Shown here: in pieces, positions 46,917 to 59,231 of the stretch
Position numbering within the stretch: position 1 is the first letter of the stretch
How the letters are laid out: every line of letters begins with the position of its first letter
Assembly (NCBI RefSeq): GCF_031143425.1
Contig: NC_090443.1
Span: 1,058,702,423 to 1,058,766,422, forward strand
Length of the DNA stretch: 64,000 nt
DNA from: Pleurodeles waltl
Taxonomy: Eukaryota > Chordata > Amphibia > Caudata > Salamandridae
Direction of reading: 5' to 3'
Position numbers and translations under genes: made by a program
Notes under the pieces: generated by a model
Database searches by the model: none
What the model saw: the letters and a program-made list of their open reading frames with translations, nothing else
Told to the model about the DNA's origin: nothing

Positions 46917-47461
46917 AAAACTCTGCTCTACTTTTGGAACTTTGAAGAGAGCCTGGTAGACCAATCATTTCTGGAATCAGAACCATCTCATAAAATTAAC
47001 ATTTAAAAGTGCTCTACAACCACTCTTTACAAGATATAAAGTTCCACCTAACACACAACTAACCTTTAATGTAAAGTGCAATAAATTCCACAAAAAACCA
47101 TAATTCTGACCATGAGAACTAAAGCAAACACAACCTTTTCATTCTCAAAGCACTTTTGATAGCTCTTGGGAGCAGTTATGGAACACACCTCCCATACAAA
47201 CATGCACACTGCTTGTCTGATCTTGAGAGACCTTCATGGGTAACAAATGACAAAAGCATCTCTCACGTTTGTATTATACACATGAAACCGTAGATCAATT
47301 CTATGAACAATTTAGAAGTTTCCATCCTACACTTGAAAGTCATTCCATCAATAAAATTAACCTTTTCTGCAAAGATGTGTATATAAAAACCTTTTCAAGA
47401 GACCAATGGCAGACACAGATTGTTTAAACTGCAAGAGCATTCATCCCGCACAAAACATTAA

Positions 47462-47881
47462 GGCCCTCATTATGACCCTGGCAGTCTGTAGACCACCAGG
47501 TTTGCAGTGGCGGTCTGACTGCGGCCAAAGCGGTGGTCAGACCACCGGCACTGCCAGTTTCCCTCCACAGGAGAGGCTGGCGGTGTAGGCGGTCTTGATC
47601 TGCCAGGGCAGCGCTGCATGCATCACCATCCTGGGTATTACAAGTCCCCTCTCTGCCAGCTTTTACATGGTGGTTGCACCAACATATAAAAGCTGGCGGA
47701 GACGGGGCGCAGGTGGCACCATGGGGGCCGCTGCACAGCTCATGACTTTGCCAGGGGCACTGCAGGGTTTCCCATGGCTAGCCCCATAGTGCTTTTCACT
47801 GTCTGCTTTGCACTGGCGGTGACCTGACCGCGCGACTTCGGCGGACGGGCTTTTCCATCTGCCAAAGTTGTAATAAGGCCC
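47462..47881. repeat. Harbinger-type MITE (420 bp)
   Basis: The left end GGCCCTCATTATGACCCTGG and the right end GCCAAAGTTGTAATAAGGCC are inverted copies, flanked by TAA on both sides (47459-47461 and 47882-47884). A 3-bp TAA duplication is typical of PIF/Harbinger. There is no coding capacity, so movement would need a transposase in trans. Confidence 0.82.
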
Positions 47882-48160
47882 TAAATCTGTAATTGCCAGC
47901 AGTCCTAATGGGAGCACTAGAATCTGTTCAAAGACAAACATCAGAAGATCAACATCTCACTTCTGCAACAGGTTCTGTCTGCCAGACAGAGAATTTGAAA
48001 GTTCCGTCATAATATCCAGAAAGTTCCTACTGCAGTCCAAGGAGAGATGGACGCTTTTTCTGAAATCAGGCCCTTAGAGTAAAATAATTTTCTTCTAGCT
48101 TTAAGTGATGATCTCTTGATAATATCCTGACGTGCTTTAGCAACACAAATAAATCAAGCT

Positions 48161-49117
48161 TTACTGCTGGCCAATCAAGGTCTGTTGTCCAAAAATCTTC
48201 CTCATTCCACACTTGATCTCTGTGTTCCTCAGTGTGTATACAATGGGGTTGAACACTGGAGTTCCCACCGTGTAGAGCAGGGAGAAGGCTTTGTTAAGGT
48301 TGAGCACATGGCCTCCTGCTGGTAACATGTACACAATGGTCAGCATGCCAAAGTATGTGATGCACACCGCCAGGTGTGCGCTGCAGGTGGAGAAGGCTCT
48401 GTGCCTGCCGGTGCTCGTCGGGATGCTGAGAATGGCTGAGATGATGTTCACATAGGAGATGGTGATTAACAGGAACTGGAAGGACACCACTATGAAAGAA
48501 AAGAAAAACACTTCCATTTCAATCATCGAAGGATCAGAGCAGGTTGCTTGGGCCAACGGCATAAAATCGCAGAAGAATCCATCGATCTCACTGTGATCAG
48601 GGAACTGGAGCTGACACAAGAGAAATACTGTGATCAGTGTTCCTGTTAACCCAGATGTCCAAGTGCCAGCTGTTAGACAAAAGCAGACATGCGGGGCCAT
48701 CAGGGTGGAGTAATGTAAGGGGTGACAAATGGCTGCATATCTATCGTAGGCCATCGCTGTGATGAGGAAGCACTCAGTGGAGGCCATCCAACAAAATATG
48801 AAGAATTGTGTGACACATCCTTTGAGAGAAATGATGAGGCCCTCTCTCAGTAGCCCTCCAAGTAGAGTAGGGGCGAAAGACGAAGTGTAGCAGACCTCAA
48901 GGCATGAGAGATTACACAGCAATATGTACATGGGTGAATGAAGGCGGGCGGTGGAGTAAATTGTTACCATGATCAGGATGTTCCCCGCCACTGTTAGTGT
49001 GTAAATAGTCAGGAAGATGAGAAAGAGGACAGACTTCAGTGAGGGAAATATCTGAAATCCCAGAAGCAGGAACTCAGCACCGCCGGTGTGATTGTCCAAA
49101 CACTCAGTATTTCTCAT
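48161..49117 (-). CDS. Olfactory receptor, class II, intact
   Basis: A single-exon 318-residue seven-transmembrane receptor for odorants, expected on olfactory neuron cilia and coupled to G-olf. Family motifs are all present: sequon NHT at residues 9-11, GN at 45-46 in TM1, LHSPMY at 59-64, MAYDRYAAICHPLHY from 122 at the end of TM3, extracellular cysteines 101 and 183, RAFSTCSAHL at 240-249 before TM6, and PVFNPIVYTLRN at 287-298 in TM7. Length is normal (310-320). No stop or frameshift. The start MRNTECL is supported by the sequon position and by a splice acceptor 9 bases upstream. Membership of a particular OR family cannot be told by eye. No sister receptor lies in the window, although ORs usually cluster. 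Confidence 0.96.
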   Translation of the reverse strand: MRNTECLDNHTGGAEFLLLGFQIFPSLKSVLFLIFLTIYTLTVAGNILIMVTIYSTARLHSPMYILLCNLSCLEVCYTSSFAPTLLGGLLREGLIISLKGCVTQFFIFCWMASTECFLITAMAYDRYAAICHPLHYSTLMAPHVCFCLTAGTWTSGLTGTLITVFLLCQLQFPDHSEIDGFFCDFMPLAQATCSDPSMIEMEVFFFSFIVVSFQFLLITISYVNIISAILSIPTSTGRHRAFSTCSAHLAVCITYFGMLTIVYMLPAGGHVLNLNKAFSLLYTVGTPVFNPIVYTLRNTEIKCGMRKIFGQQTLIGQQ

Positions 49118-49125
49118 TCCAATAA

Positions 49126-49140
49126 CCTAAACAAATATGA
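49126..49140 (-). promoter_or_regulatory. Probable splice acceptor of the OR coding exon
   Basis: On the minus strand CATATTTGTTTAG precedes GTTATTGGA and then the ATG. OR genes typically have non-coding 5' exons spliced just before an intronless coding exon, so a pyrimidine-rich AG here fits. Confidence 0.55.
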
Positions 49141-49328
49141 ATATAAAATGTAATGGGAGCAATGAAATGAGTTTGGCCAAGCAGACATTTACTAACAATG
49201 GACTTACTTCAAGAAGAAGTTGGTTGCATGGATGCTGATTTAGAGTATTTTATGTGGGTTTACTATTTTTTTGTATTAAATAATTCTGAATGATTGATTG
49301 AGTTAAAAGTTAGTTATAGTAGTGTAGC

Positions 49329-50778
49329 TGTGAGAAAGTGGGTTGTTGGCTCACTGGAGTGTAAGCCCTGGTCAAGCAACAGCCACAATCCCATGCAGGG
49401 CTAGCTACGAAAAGTCACTACATGAGCTTGCGCTTAACCCTGGGTAGTTTGGCCCAGTAATCTGTCAGGCTTTACTTAGAGGCAAAGTGTAAAGTATTTA
49501 TGCAGCACATACACAACAATAAAGGTCCCAAACCAATTTAGAAAAATAGAGTAAATTTTACTAAATTCACCCCAAAATGTCAAAAATGCAATCAATAGTA
49601 CCAGTGTTATGAATTTTTAACTTTTAAGACTCAAAATAACATTTGAAAGTGAAAAGCGCCCACCACGGACATCTCGTCATGCTAGACCGGGGTAAAGTCA
49701 AAAGTTAAGACCAAACTTTATGGAGCACGGGTCAGGTGCACAAAGTGGATTGGGCCCAGTTAGCGCTTACCTTCGGACTTAGAAGATTTTTGAAGAAAAA
49801 GTCTCTGAGGAGGTTGAAGTTCAGTAGGGCAACTCTGAATGTGTGACTGAGCGGGGAGCGTCATAGTCAGATAGCTGTGAAGCGAAGCCGCTGTGAAGAT
49901 ATTTGCCTTACAACATAGGCGTTGTGATGGAAGTCGAAAATCTCAAGCGGGACAAATCAGAAGGCTGTAGCCAAAGACAGTTCCATAAGGTCAGACATGA
50001 CTTTGGCAAAGGGCTCTTCAGCTGAATCCAATTTCCTGCTGTGGAGAAGAATGCAGCGGAAGAAACGTCAGAGTTCATCCGAATAGCGATGGATCTCAGT
50101 TGGATAGGTGACCATGTTGGTCCAATTTTCCTCCTGGTTCTCGAGTACCTTTTAGCCAAATTTTGTCTGTGTCCTCAGAAATGGGCCATCTGTGCATCTT
50201 AAACACCACAGCCAAGTGTCCAGGAGTAGGGATGACCTCTTGGGGGTTCAGGACTCACTCAGGTTGGGTCCAATTGTGGGTTCAAGATGGTGGGAGCCTG
50301 GTATGTCCTAGTGGCTCTGAACAGAAGGCCAGAAAACTAACCCTTAGAGCCACTTCTGGAAGCCCTGGGTGCAGGTGAAGACATGCGGCTCAACATCAGG
50401 GTTGGCCTCTGAGGGTTCAAGGCAAGCTCCAGGCAGCAACTCAGTTCTTTTAGGTACAGCAGCAGTATGGTAGAGTGTACAGCAGGTCACAGCAGCGGGC
50501 AGTCATCTGAGAGTCCTTCCACAGGTCCAGTAGTGAACTTAAGAGTGGGTATGAGGGCCCTATTTTTATACCCAGGTGCCCTGCTCCTGGAAGATGGGAG
50601 AAGTTTCTGGAAAGGTTCTTTGAAGTCATGAGAGTTTCCTGCCTCCCCTTCCCTGACTTCAAGCTGGCTGCAGTGGACAATACAGGGTTGTTAGGCCTAT
50701 AGTGAGTAGCCAGTGCACAGCCTCCTCAGGTGCAAGTGGGGCTGTGCTTAGGTCCACCCCATCAAGCCGGTTAATGGC
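49329..50778. repeat. Family 2 LTR-like repeat, left part
   Basis: It begins TGTGAGAAAGTGGG and contains no coding region. With 53822-54480 it forms one repeat split by the LTR at 50779, shown by the 5-bp duplication at the junctions. Open frames inside have no recognised domain. Confidence 0.55.
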
Positions 50779-53700
50779 TGTAGGAGGCTGGCCTGGCTTA
50801 TAGTGGGTATCTTGTGGTACTTACACCTTGTGCCAGGTCCAGTTATCCCTTATTAGTAGAATAGAGGTGTTTCTAGCAGCTTAGGCTGATAGAGGTAGCT
50901 ATAGCAGGGCAGCTTAGGCTGAACTAAGAGACATGCAAAGCTCCTACTACACCACTTACATCATATAGCACTATATCATAAGAAAACACAATACTCAGAG
51001 TTACTAAACATAAAGGTACTTTATTTTAGTGACAATAAGCCAAACGTATCTCAGAGGATATACTCCCTTAGGAGGAAAGTAATATACACAAAATATATAG
51101 ATACAAATCAAATCAGGTAAGTAACAGTTAGAAAAGTAGTGCAAACAATGTAGAATCACACTAGAATGCAATAGGGAGAAATAGGCCTAGGGGCAACACA
51201 AACCATATATTTCAAAAGTGGAATGCGAACCACAATTGGACCCCAGGCCTAGTGTAGTGTGTAAATGGTCGCTGAGAGTGTAAGAAAACACTAAGGGTGT
51301 CCAAGATACCTCACCCCAAGACCCTGAAAAGTAGGAGTAAAGTTACCCTACTATCCCAGAAAGACAGTAAAGTCGAGATAGGGGATTCTGCAAGGACAAC
51401 AACTGACTGCAAAATACTGAAGATGGATTCCTAGACCTGAGGACCTGTAAAGGAAGGGGACCAAGTCCAAGAGTCACGCAAGTGTCCAGCGGGGGCAGGA
51501 GACCACTAAACCCCGGATGAAGGTGCAAAAGGGCTGCCTCCGGGTGGAAGAAGCCAAAGATTCTGCAACAACGGAAGGTGCCAGGAACTTCTCCTTTGGT
51601 CAGAAGATGTCCCACGGCATACCAGAGGATGCAGAGTTATTTCCATGCAGAAAGACCACAAACAAGCCTTGCTAGCTGCAAGAGTCACAGTTAACAATTT
51701 TGGGTGCTGCTGGGGCCCAGGAAGGACTAGGAGGTCGCCCCTTGGAGGCGGAGACAGAGGGGGCACTCAGCAACTCAAAGAGCCCATGCAGAAGCAGGCA
51801 GCACCCACAGAAGCACCTGAACAGGCACTTAGAAGATCCGAGGACAGCGGTCAACTCAGATTTATAAAGGAGGGTCCCACGACGTCGGAGTCCAACTCAG
51901 TGAGTTGGGCAAAGCAGGACTGAGTGCTGGGGACCTGGGCTAGGCTGTGCACGAAAGAAGTCTTGCAAAAGTGCACAGAAGCCCGAGCAGCTGCAGTTCA
52001 CGCAGTACACAGGATTACTGTCTGGCGTGTGGAGGCAAGGACTTATCTCCACCAAATTTGGACAGAAGGGCCACTGGACTGTCGAAGACACTTGGACCCA
52101 GCTCCTGTGTTCCAAGGACCACGCTCATCAGGATGAGAGGGGACCCAGAGAACCGGTGATGCAGAAGTTTGGTGCCTGCGTTGGCAGGGGGAAGATTCCG
52201 TCGACCCATGGGAAATTTCTTCTTGGCTTCCAGTGCAGGGTGAAGGCAGACAGCCCTCAGAGCATGCACCACCAGGAAACAGTTGAGAAAGCAGACAGGA
52301 TGAGGCGCTACAATGTTGCTGGTAGTCTTCTTGCTACTTTGTTGCGGTTATGGAGGCGTCCTGGAGCAGTCAGCGGTCGATCCTTGGCAGAAGTCGAAGA
52401 TGGAAGTGCAGAGGAACTCTGGTGAGCTCTTGCATTCGTTATCTGCTGAGATGCCCACAGGAGAGACCCTAAATAGCCCACAGAGGAGGATTGGCTACTG
52501 AGAAAGGTAAGCACCTATCAGGAGGGGGCTCTGACGTCACCTGCTGGCACTGGCCACTCATAGCTTTCCATCGTGCCCTCACACATCTGCATCCAAGAGG
52601 TCTGGGACAAACTGGAGGAGCTCTGGGCACCTCCCCTGGGAGGTGCTAGTCAGGAGAGTGGTCACTCCCCTTTCCTTTGTCCAGTTTCACACCAGAGCAG
52701 GGCTGGGGGGATCCCTGAACCGCTGTAGACTGGCTTATGCAGAGAGGGCACCATCTGTGCTCTTCAAAGCATTTCCAGAGGCCAGGAGAGGCTACTCCTC
52801 CCAGGCTCTTCACACCTATTTCCAAAGGGAGAGGGTGTAACACCCTCTCTCAGAGGAAATCCTTTGCTCTGCCTTCCTGGGACCAGGTTGCCCAGGCCCC
52901 CGGGGGCAGAAACCTGTCTGAGGGGTTGGCAGCAACAGTAGCTGCAGTGGAGACCCCGGAAAGTTAGTTTGGCAGTACCCGGGCTCTATGCTGGAGACCC
53001 GGGGATGCATGGAATAGTCCCCCCAATACCAGAATGGTATTGGGGGGACAATTCCATGATCCTAGACATGTTAGATGGCCATGTTCAGAGTTACCATGGT
53101 GACGCTACATATAGGTATTGACCTATATGTAGTGCACACGTGTAATGGTGTCCCCGCACTCACAAAGTGCCCTGAACAATGTGGGGGCACCTTTGCTAGT
53201 GCCAGGGTGCCCTCACACTAAGTAACTTTGCACCTAACCTTCGCTAAGTGAGGGTTAGACATATAGGTGACTTATAAGTTACTTAAGTGCAGTGTAAAAT
53301 GGCTGTAAAATAACGTGGACGTTATTTCACTCAGGCTACAGTGGCAGTCCTGTGTAAGAATTGTCTGAGCTCCCTGTGGTTGGCAAAGGAAATGCTGCAG
53401 CCCATAGGGATCTCCTGGAACCCCAATACCCTGGGTACCCAGGTACCATATACTAGGGAATTATAAGGGTGTTCCAGTGTGCCAATCAGATTTGGTAAAA
53501 ATAGTCACTAGCCTGCAGTGACAATTTTAAAAGCAGAGAGAGCATAAACACTGAGGTTCTGGTTAGCAGAGCCTCAGTGATACAGTTAGGCACCACACAG
53601 GGAACACATACAGGCCACAAACTTATGAACACCGTGGTCCTGGCTAGCAGGATCCCAGTGACACATAACAAACATTCTAACAACATATGGTTTTCACTAT

Positions 53701-53816
53701 GAGCACTGGGCCCTGGCTAGCAGGATCGCAGTGAGACAGTGAAAACACCCTGACATATACTCACAAACAGCCGAAAAGTGGGGGTAACAAGGCTAGAAAG
53801 AGGCTACCTTCCTACA
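50779..53816 (-). repeat. Solo antisense Gmr1-like LTR (3038 bp)
   Basis: It runs TGTAGGAGGCTGGCC to CTACCTTCCTACA and is flanked by perfect ATGGC duplications (50774-50778 and 53817-53821). It has the hairpin (53004-53061), the LTR-internal ORF on the minus strand (52272-52015) and GTAACAAGGCTAGAAAG near the end. It is the longest copy in the window and about 0.5 kb longer than the solo LTR at 26820, so the LTRs differ by internal indels. Confidence 0.93.
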
Positions 53817-54480
53817 ATGGCCAATTCAGGCTCTGCTAATCCCACTATTGTGTGACTGTCTGGGTGTATTTGCAAAGACCTAACTGTCAGTTACACACAG
53901 TCAGGTGACCTACAACAGGCTGCAGGCAGAGAGGGCTAAGGGCAGCAAAAAGACAACTTTCTAAAAGTGGCGTTTTAAAACTTGTAATGATAAATCTGGC
54001 TTTATCATTAAATAGGATTTATCAAACATGCCGTATCTGCATCTCTCACTAAAGAATTGCAGCTTATTAAATGTGAAAAGGAATTCCTAAAGTTATCCTC
54101 TGTGCGGGGTAGGTGTCTTAGTTGTGAAAAATAAAATTGGGAGTTTTTCACTACTACGGTATGTTAAACTTAAAGATACATGACCTATCTTTTAACAGTA
54201 CACAGGAGCCTGCCATATGGACTACATAGGGCCTACCTTCGAGGTGACTTTTATTCAATAAAAGGGGGGTTTAAATGGCAAGTTGACCTGGCAGTGGGAC
54301 ACTGCAGCATAGCAGGTCTGAGGCATGTTTGAAGGGCTATTCAAGAGGGTGGCACAACCAGTGCTGCAGGCCCACTGGTAGCATTTAAGTTACAGGCCCT
54401 GGCTATATGGGATATCACTCTACAAGGGACTTACAAGTAAATTAAATATGCAAATCAGCTATACGCCTGATGTATATACT
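53817..54480. repeat. Family 2 LTR-like repeat, right part
   Basis: It continues the interrupted repeat and shares blocks with 36061-37080. The right border merges into the satellite's degenerate edge. Confidence 0.55.
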
Positions 54481-57400
54481 GATGGGATGTGAGGGTAGGG
54501 TATGGTCGGAGGTAGCAAAAGAGGTACCAGGGTAGAGGTGGGGTCAGTGAGACTACATTAAGGGAAGGGGTAATGCTTCTACTGTATTGGTAGAAGTCAA
54601 GGTACTAGAACATGGGCAGTAGTGATGCTACTACTGGGCATGTACTGAAGATATGAGTTGAGGTTCTAGTAGGAGTGGTGTTAGAATGTATGCAGCAGTG
54701 GAGCTCCTGATGCAAGTGTTGAACATATACCAGGAGGTTCATTAGAATGCAGGGAGGAGTGGAGGTACCACTAGGAGAGATGTTATAATATAGGCAGGGA
54801 TGGGGGTACTACTAGGAGGTGCATTAGAATACAGGGAGGAGTGGAGGTACTATGAGGAGAGATATTAGAATATAAGCAGGAGCGGAGGTACTACTAGGAG
54901 AGATGTGATATTATAGGCAGGGGTGGAAGTACTACTAGGAGGTGCATTAGAATACAGGGAGGAGCTGAGGTACTACTAGGACAGATGTTATATTATAGGC
55001 AGGAGTGAGGATACTACTAGGATGTGCATTAGAATACAGGGGGGAGCGGAGGTACTACTAGGAGAGATGTTATGTTATAGGCAGGGGTGGGGGTACTACT
55101 AGGAGGTGCATTAGAATACAGGGAGGAGCGGAGGTACTACTAGGACAGATGTGATATCATAGGCAGGAGTGAGGATACTACTAGGATGTGCATTTGAATG
55201 CAGGGAGGAGTGGAGGTACCACTAGGAGAGATGTTATAATATAGGCAGGGGTGGGGGTACTACTAGGAGGGGCATTAGAATACAGGGAGGAGTGGGGGTA
55301 CTATTAGGAGAGATATTAGAATATAAGCAGGAGCGGAGGTACCACTAGAGAGATTTTATAATATGGGCAGGGGCGGGGGTACTACTAGGAGGTGCATTAG
55401 CATACAGGGAGGAGTGGAGGTACCACTAGGAGAGATTATATAATATAGGCAGGAGTGAGGATACTACTAGGATGTGCATTAGAATACAGGGAGGAGTAGG
55501 GGTACTACTATGAGAGATGTTATGTTTTAGGCAGGGGTGGGGGGTACTACTAGGAGGTGCATTAGAATACAGAGAGGAGTGGAGGTACCACTAAGAGAGA
55601 TGTTATAATATAGGAAGGGGTGGGGGTACTACTAGGAGGTGCCTTAGAATGCAGGGAGGAGTGGCAGTACCACTAGGAGAGATGTTATAATATAGACAGG
55701 AGCGGAGCTACTATTAGGAGGTGCATTAGAATACAGGGAGGAGTGGAGGTACTACTAGGAGAGATGTTATAATATAGGCAAGGGTGGGGGTACTACAAGG
55801 AGGTGCATTAGAATGCAGGGAGGAGTGGCGGTACCACAAGGAGAGATGTTATAATATAGACAGGAGCGGAGGTACTATTAGGAGGTGCATTAGGATACAT
55901 GGAGGAGTGGAGGTACCACTAGGAGAGATGTTATAATATAGCCAGGGCTGGGGGTACTACTAGGAGGTGCATTAAAATACAGGGAGGAGTGGAGGTACTA
56001 TTAGGAGAGATATTAGAATATAAGCAGGAGCGGAGGTACTACTAGGAGAGATGTTATATTATAGGCAGGGGTGGAGGTACTACTAGGAGGTGCATTAGAA
56101 TACAGGGAGGAGCGGAGGTACTACTAGGAGAGATGTTATAATATATGCAGGAGTGAGGATGCTACCAGGAGGTGCATTAGAATACAGGGAGGAGTGGAGG
56201 TACCACTAGGAGAGATTATATAATATAGGCAGGAGTGAGGATACTACTAGGATGTGCATTAGAATACAGGGAGGAGTGGGGGTACTACCAGGAGAGATGT
56301 TATGTTATAGGCAGAGGTGGGAATGCTACTAGGAGGTGCATTAGAATACAGGGAGGAGTGGAGGTCCTACTAAGAGAGATGTTAGAATATAGGCAGGAGC
56401 AGGGATACTACTAGGAGGTGCATTAGAAAACAGGGAGGAGTGGAGGTACCACTAGGAGAGATGTTATGTTATAGGCAGTTGTGGGTGTACTACTAGGAGG
56501 TTCATTACAATACAGGGAGGAGTGGAGGTTCCACTAGGAGAGATGTTATGTTATAGGCAGGGGTGGGGGTACTACTAGGACGTTCATTACAATACAGGGA
56601 GGAGTGGAGGTCCTACTAGGAGAGATGTTAGAATAGAAACAGGAGCGGAGGTACTATTAGGAGAGAAGTTAGAATATAAGCAGGGTGGGGCTACTACTAG
56701 GAGATGCATTAGAATGCAGGTAGGAGTGGAGGTACTATTAGGAGAGATATTAGAATATAGGCAGGGGTGGGGATGCTACGAGGAGGTGCATTAGAATACA
56801 GGGAGGAGTGGAGGTACCACTAGGAGAGATTTTAGAATACAGGCAGGAGCAGGGGTACTATTAGGAGAGATGTTAGAATATAGGCAGGGGTGGGGATACT
56901 ACAAGGAGGTGCATTAGAATGCAGGAAGGAGTGGAGATACTACTAGGAGAGTTGTTAGAATACAGGGAGGAGTGGAGGTCCTACTAGGAGAGATGTTAGT
57001 GTATAGGCAGGGGTGGGGGTAATACTAGGAGGTACATCAGAATACAGGGAGGAGTGGAGGTACCACTAGGAGAGATGTTAGAATACAGGGAGGAGTGGAG
57101 GTCCTACTAGGAGAGATGTTAGTGTATAGCCAGGGGTGGGGGTAATACTAGGAGGTACATCAGAATACAGGGAGGAGTGGAGGTACCACTAAGAGAGATG
57201 TTAGAATACAGGCAGAAGCCAAGGTACTATTATCAGAGATGTTCGAATATAGGCAGGGGTGGGGATGCTACTCGGAGGTGCATTAGAATACAGGGAGGAG
57301 TGGAGGTACTATTATGAGAGATGTCGGAATATAGTCCAGAGTGGGGATACTACTAGGAGGTGCATTAGAATATAGGCAGGAGTGGAGGTAGTATTACGAG

Positions 57401-58010
57401 AGATGTTAGAATGTAGGCAGGAGTGGGGGTACTACTAGGAGAGATGTTATGTTATAGGCAGGGGTGGGAATACTACTAGGAGGTGCACTAGAATACAGGG
57501 AGGAGTGGAGGTACTACTAGGAGAGATGTTATGTTATAGGCAGGGGTGGGAATACTACTAGGAGGTGCATTAGACTACAGGGAGGAGTGGCGGTACCACT
57601 AGAAGAATTGTTAGAATATAAGCAGGAGCAGAGGTACTATTAGGAGGGATGTTAGAATGTAGGCAAGATGGTGGAGATACTACTAGGAGGTGCATTAGAA
57701 TGCAGGCAGGGAGGGAGGTGCTACACATGGTGAAGAGATGATAGGAGAGATATTACCTTGCAGGCATGATTTGAGGTACTACTAGGAGACGTATTTGAAT
57801 ACCAGCAGGAATAGGCGTACTACTAGGAGAAGTATTTGAATACCAGCAGGAGTAGGGGTACTACTAGGAGAAGTATTTGAATACAGGCAGGAGTGGGGTT
57901 ACTACCAGAAGTAGTATTACAATATAGACAATAGTGAAGGTGCTGTTAGGGGAAGTATTAGAATACAGACAGGAGAGGGGTACTACAAGGAGAAGTATTA
58001 GCTTCCTTCT
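54481..58010. repeat. Satellite array, 82-bp dimer of two 41-bp subunits
   Basis: From about 54725 to 57720 two related 41-bp units alternate. Unit A starts AGGAGGTGCATTAGAATACA and unit B starts AGGAGAGATGTTATAATATA. Both end in GGTACTACT and share a GGGAGGAGTGG/GGCAGGGGTGG core. About 36 dimers fit in the core. Both edges (54481-54725 and 57720-58010) decay into irregular units around 41 bp, such as GAAGTATTTGAATACC on the right. The period is not a multiple of three and all frames have stops, so it does not code. Confidence 0.92.
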
Positions 58011-58069
58011 AACATAATGTATGTAGATAAGGGAATATACTTGTGTCAAAAAATGTTTGGCTTATTGGT

Positions 58070-58102
58070 CTATCAATCTATCTATCTATCTATCTATCTT
58101 TC

Positions 58103-58157
<55 letters not shown>
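58070..58157. repeat. TATC microsatellite
   Basis: About 21 CTAT/TATC units with one interruption (CTTTCAT near 58099). The plus-strand SIYLSIYL-type frame is an artefact. Confidence 0.95.
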
Positions 58158-58610
58158 GTCAGTGCATCTATACTCAAACATAACAACATAAATATTTTAA
58201 CAAGGTTGTCTACATTCTTCTCTCTATGGACATGATATTGTGCTTCTTTTTATATTCTGTTCAGTTTCACTTTGATTAATGATACATGCTTACTTAAAAC
58301 CATTGCAGAAAGACTAAAAAACATTTAAAAAAAGGATAATACCATCTTAAAATGGTGTTGCTAGTACTGATTCAATCTTGGTCATGAAGAGCTACATGAT
58401 AATAAAGTGCATTGTGAACCATAAATTGTCTTCAATGCTTAACGTGCTGTTACGCATAAGGTGTGATGGGTGCCTACTGTTCGACTTAAAAGGGCTCAGG
58501 TCCCCCATTTGGCTCTCAGAAGATTTAAACTATTATGTCATCAACAAGGCTAGACTTTGCTGCGACATTACCAATTGTCGAGAGATTAGGAAGTGGCTAA
58601 ATAACATATA

Positions 58611-59231
58611 GTGCCTGATTATGAGGCTGGTGGTCTTCTGACCACCAGCCTCGCAGTGGCGGTCAGGACCACCACTGTTGTGGATGTCCGACCGGCACAT
58701 TAAGACCCTGGTGGTCTGACCGCCAGGTTTCCGCCAGCACTGCCAGGATCCATGATAACAATGGCCTGGTGGTGGCCGAGATCGTAATCCGCCAGGGTAG
58801 CGCTGCATGCATCGCTGCCTTGCGGATAACAACCTGGTTCTCCGCAACCCTTTTCATGGCAGTTACACTGTCATGCAAAGCCTGGTGGAGAACAGGTGAG
58901 GGGCCACAGGGACCACTTTGGCATGGGCAGTGCAGGGGCACCCTTACCCAGCACCTTCGCAATGTTCACTCTAAGCATTGCAGAAAGTGAACACTGCAAG
59001 AGTGCTGTGCACCCTGCGGCCTACAGCATTGACACCACCTCGATTACGAGCCGGAGACAATGCTGTAGCCTCTTTCCCCGTAGGCCAGCGGGCGGAAATC
59101 TAGGTTTCCGCCCACCAACCTAGTGGGAAACTCCTAATAGCTCCGGCGGGGTGGTCACACAAAGGTGACAGCCACCCTGTAGGGAGTTTGGTGGACGGGC
59201 TTTCCCCTCCAACAAAGTGAGAATGAGGCCC
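58611..59231. repeat. Harbinger-like MITE, diverged (about 620 bp)
   Basis: The left GTGCCTGATTATGAGGCTGG and the right AAAGTGAGAATGAGGCCCA are imperfect inverted ends. Subterminal GGCGG, CCGCC and CCACCAG words match other Harbinger MITEs. A local inverted pair GGTGGTCTTCTGACCACC lies near the left end. Confidence 0.65.

Noticed and set aside
54481..58010. Possible CRISPR-like array of regularly spaced repeats
   Set aside because: There are no unique spacers: both alternating 41-bp units are related to each other, and the context is vertebrate.
58017..58235. Open frame with SIYLSIYL repeats
   Set aside because: It is only the translation of the TATC microsatellite.
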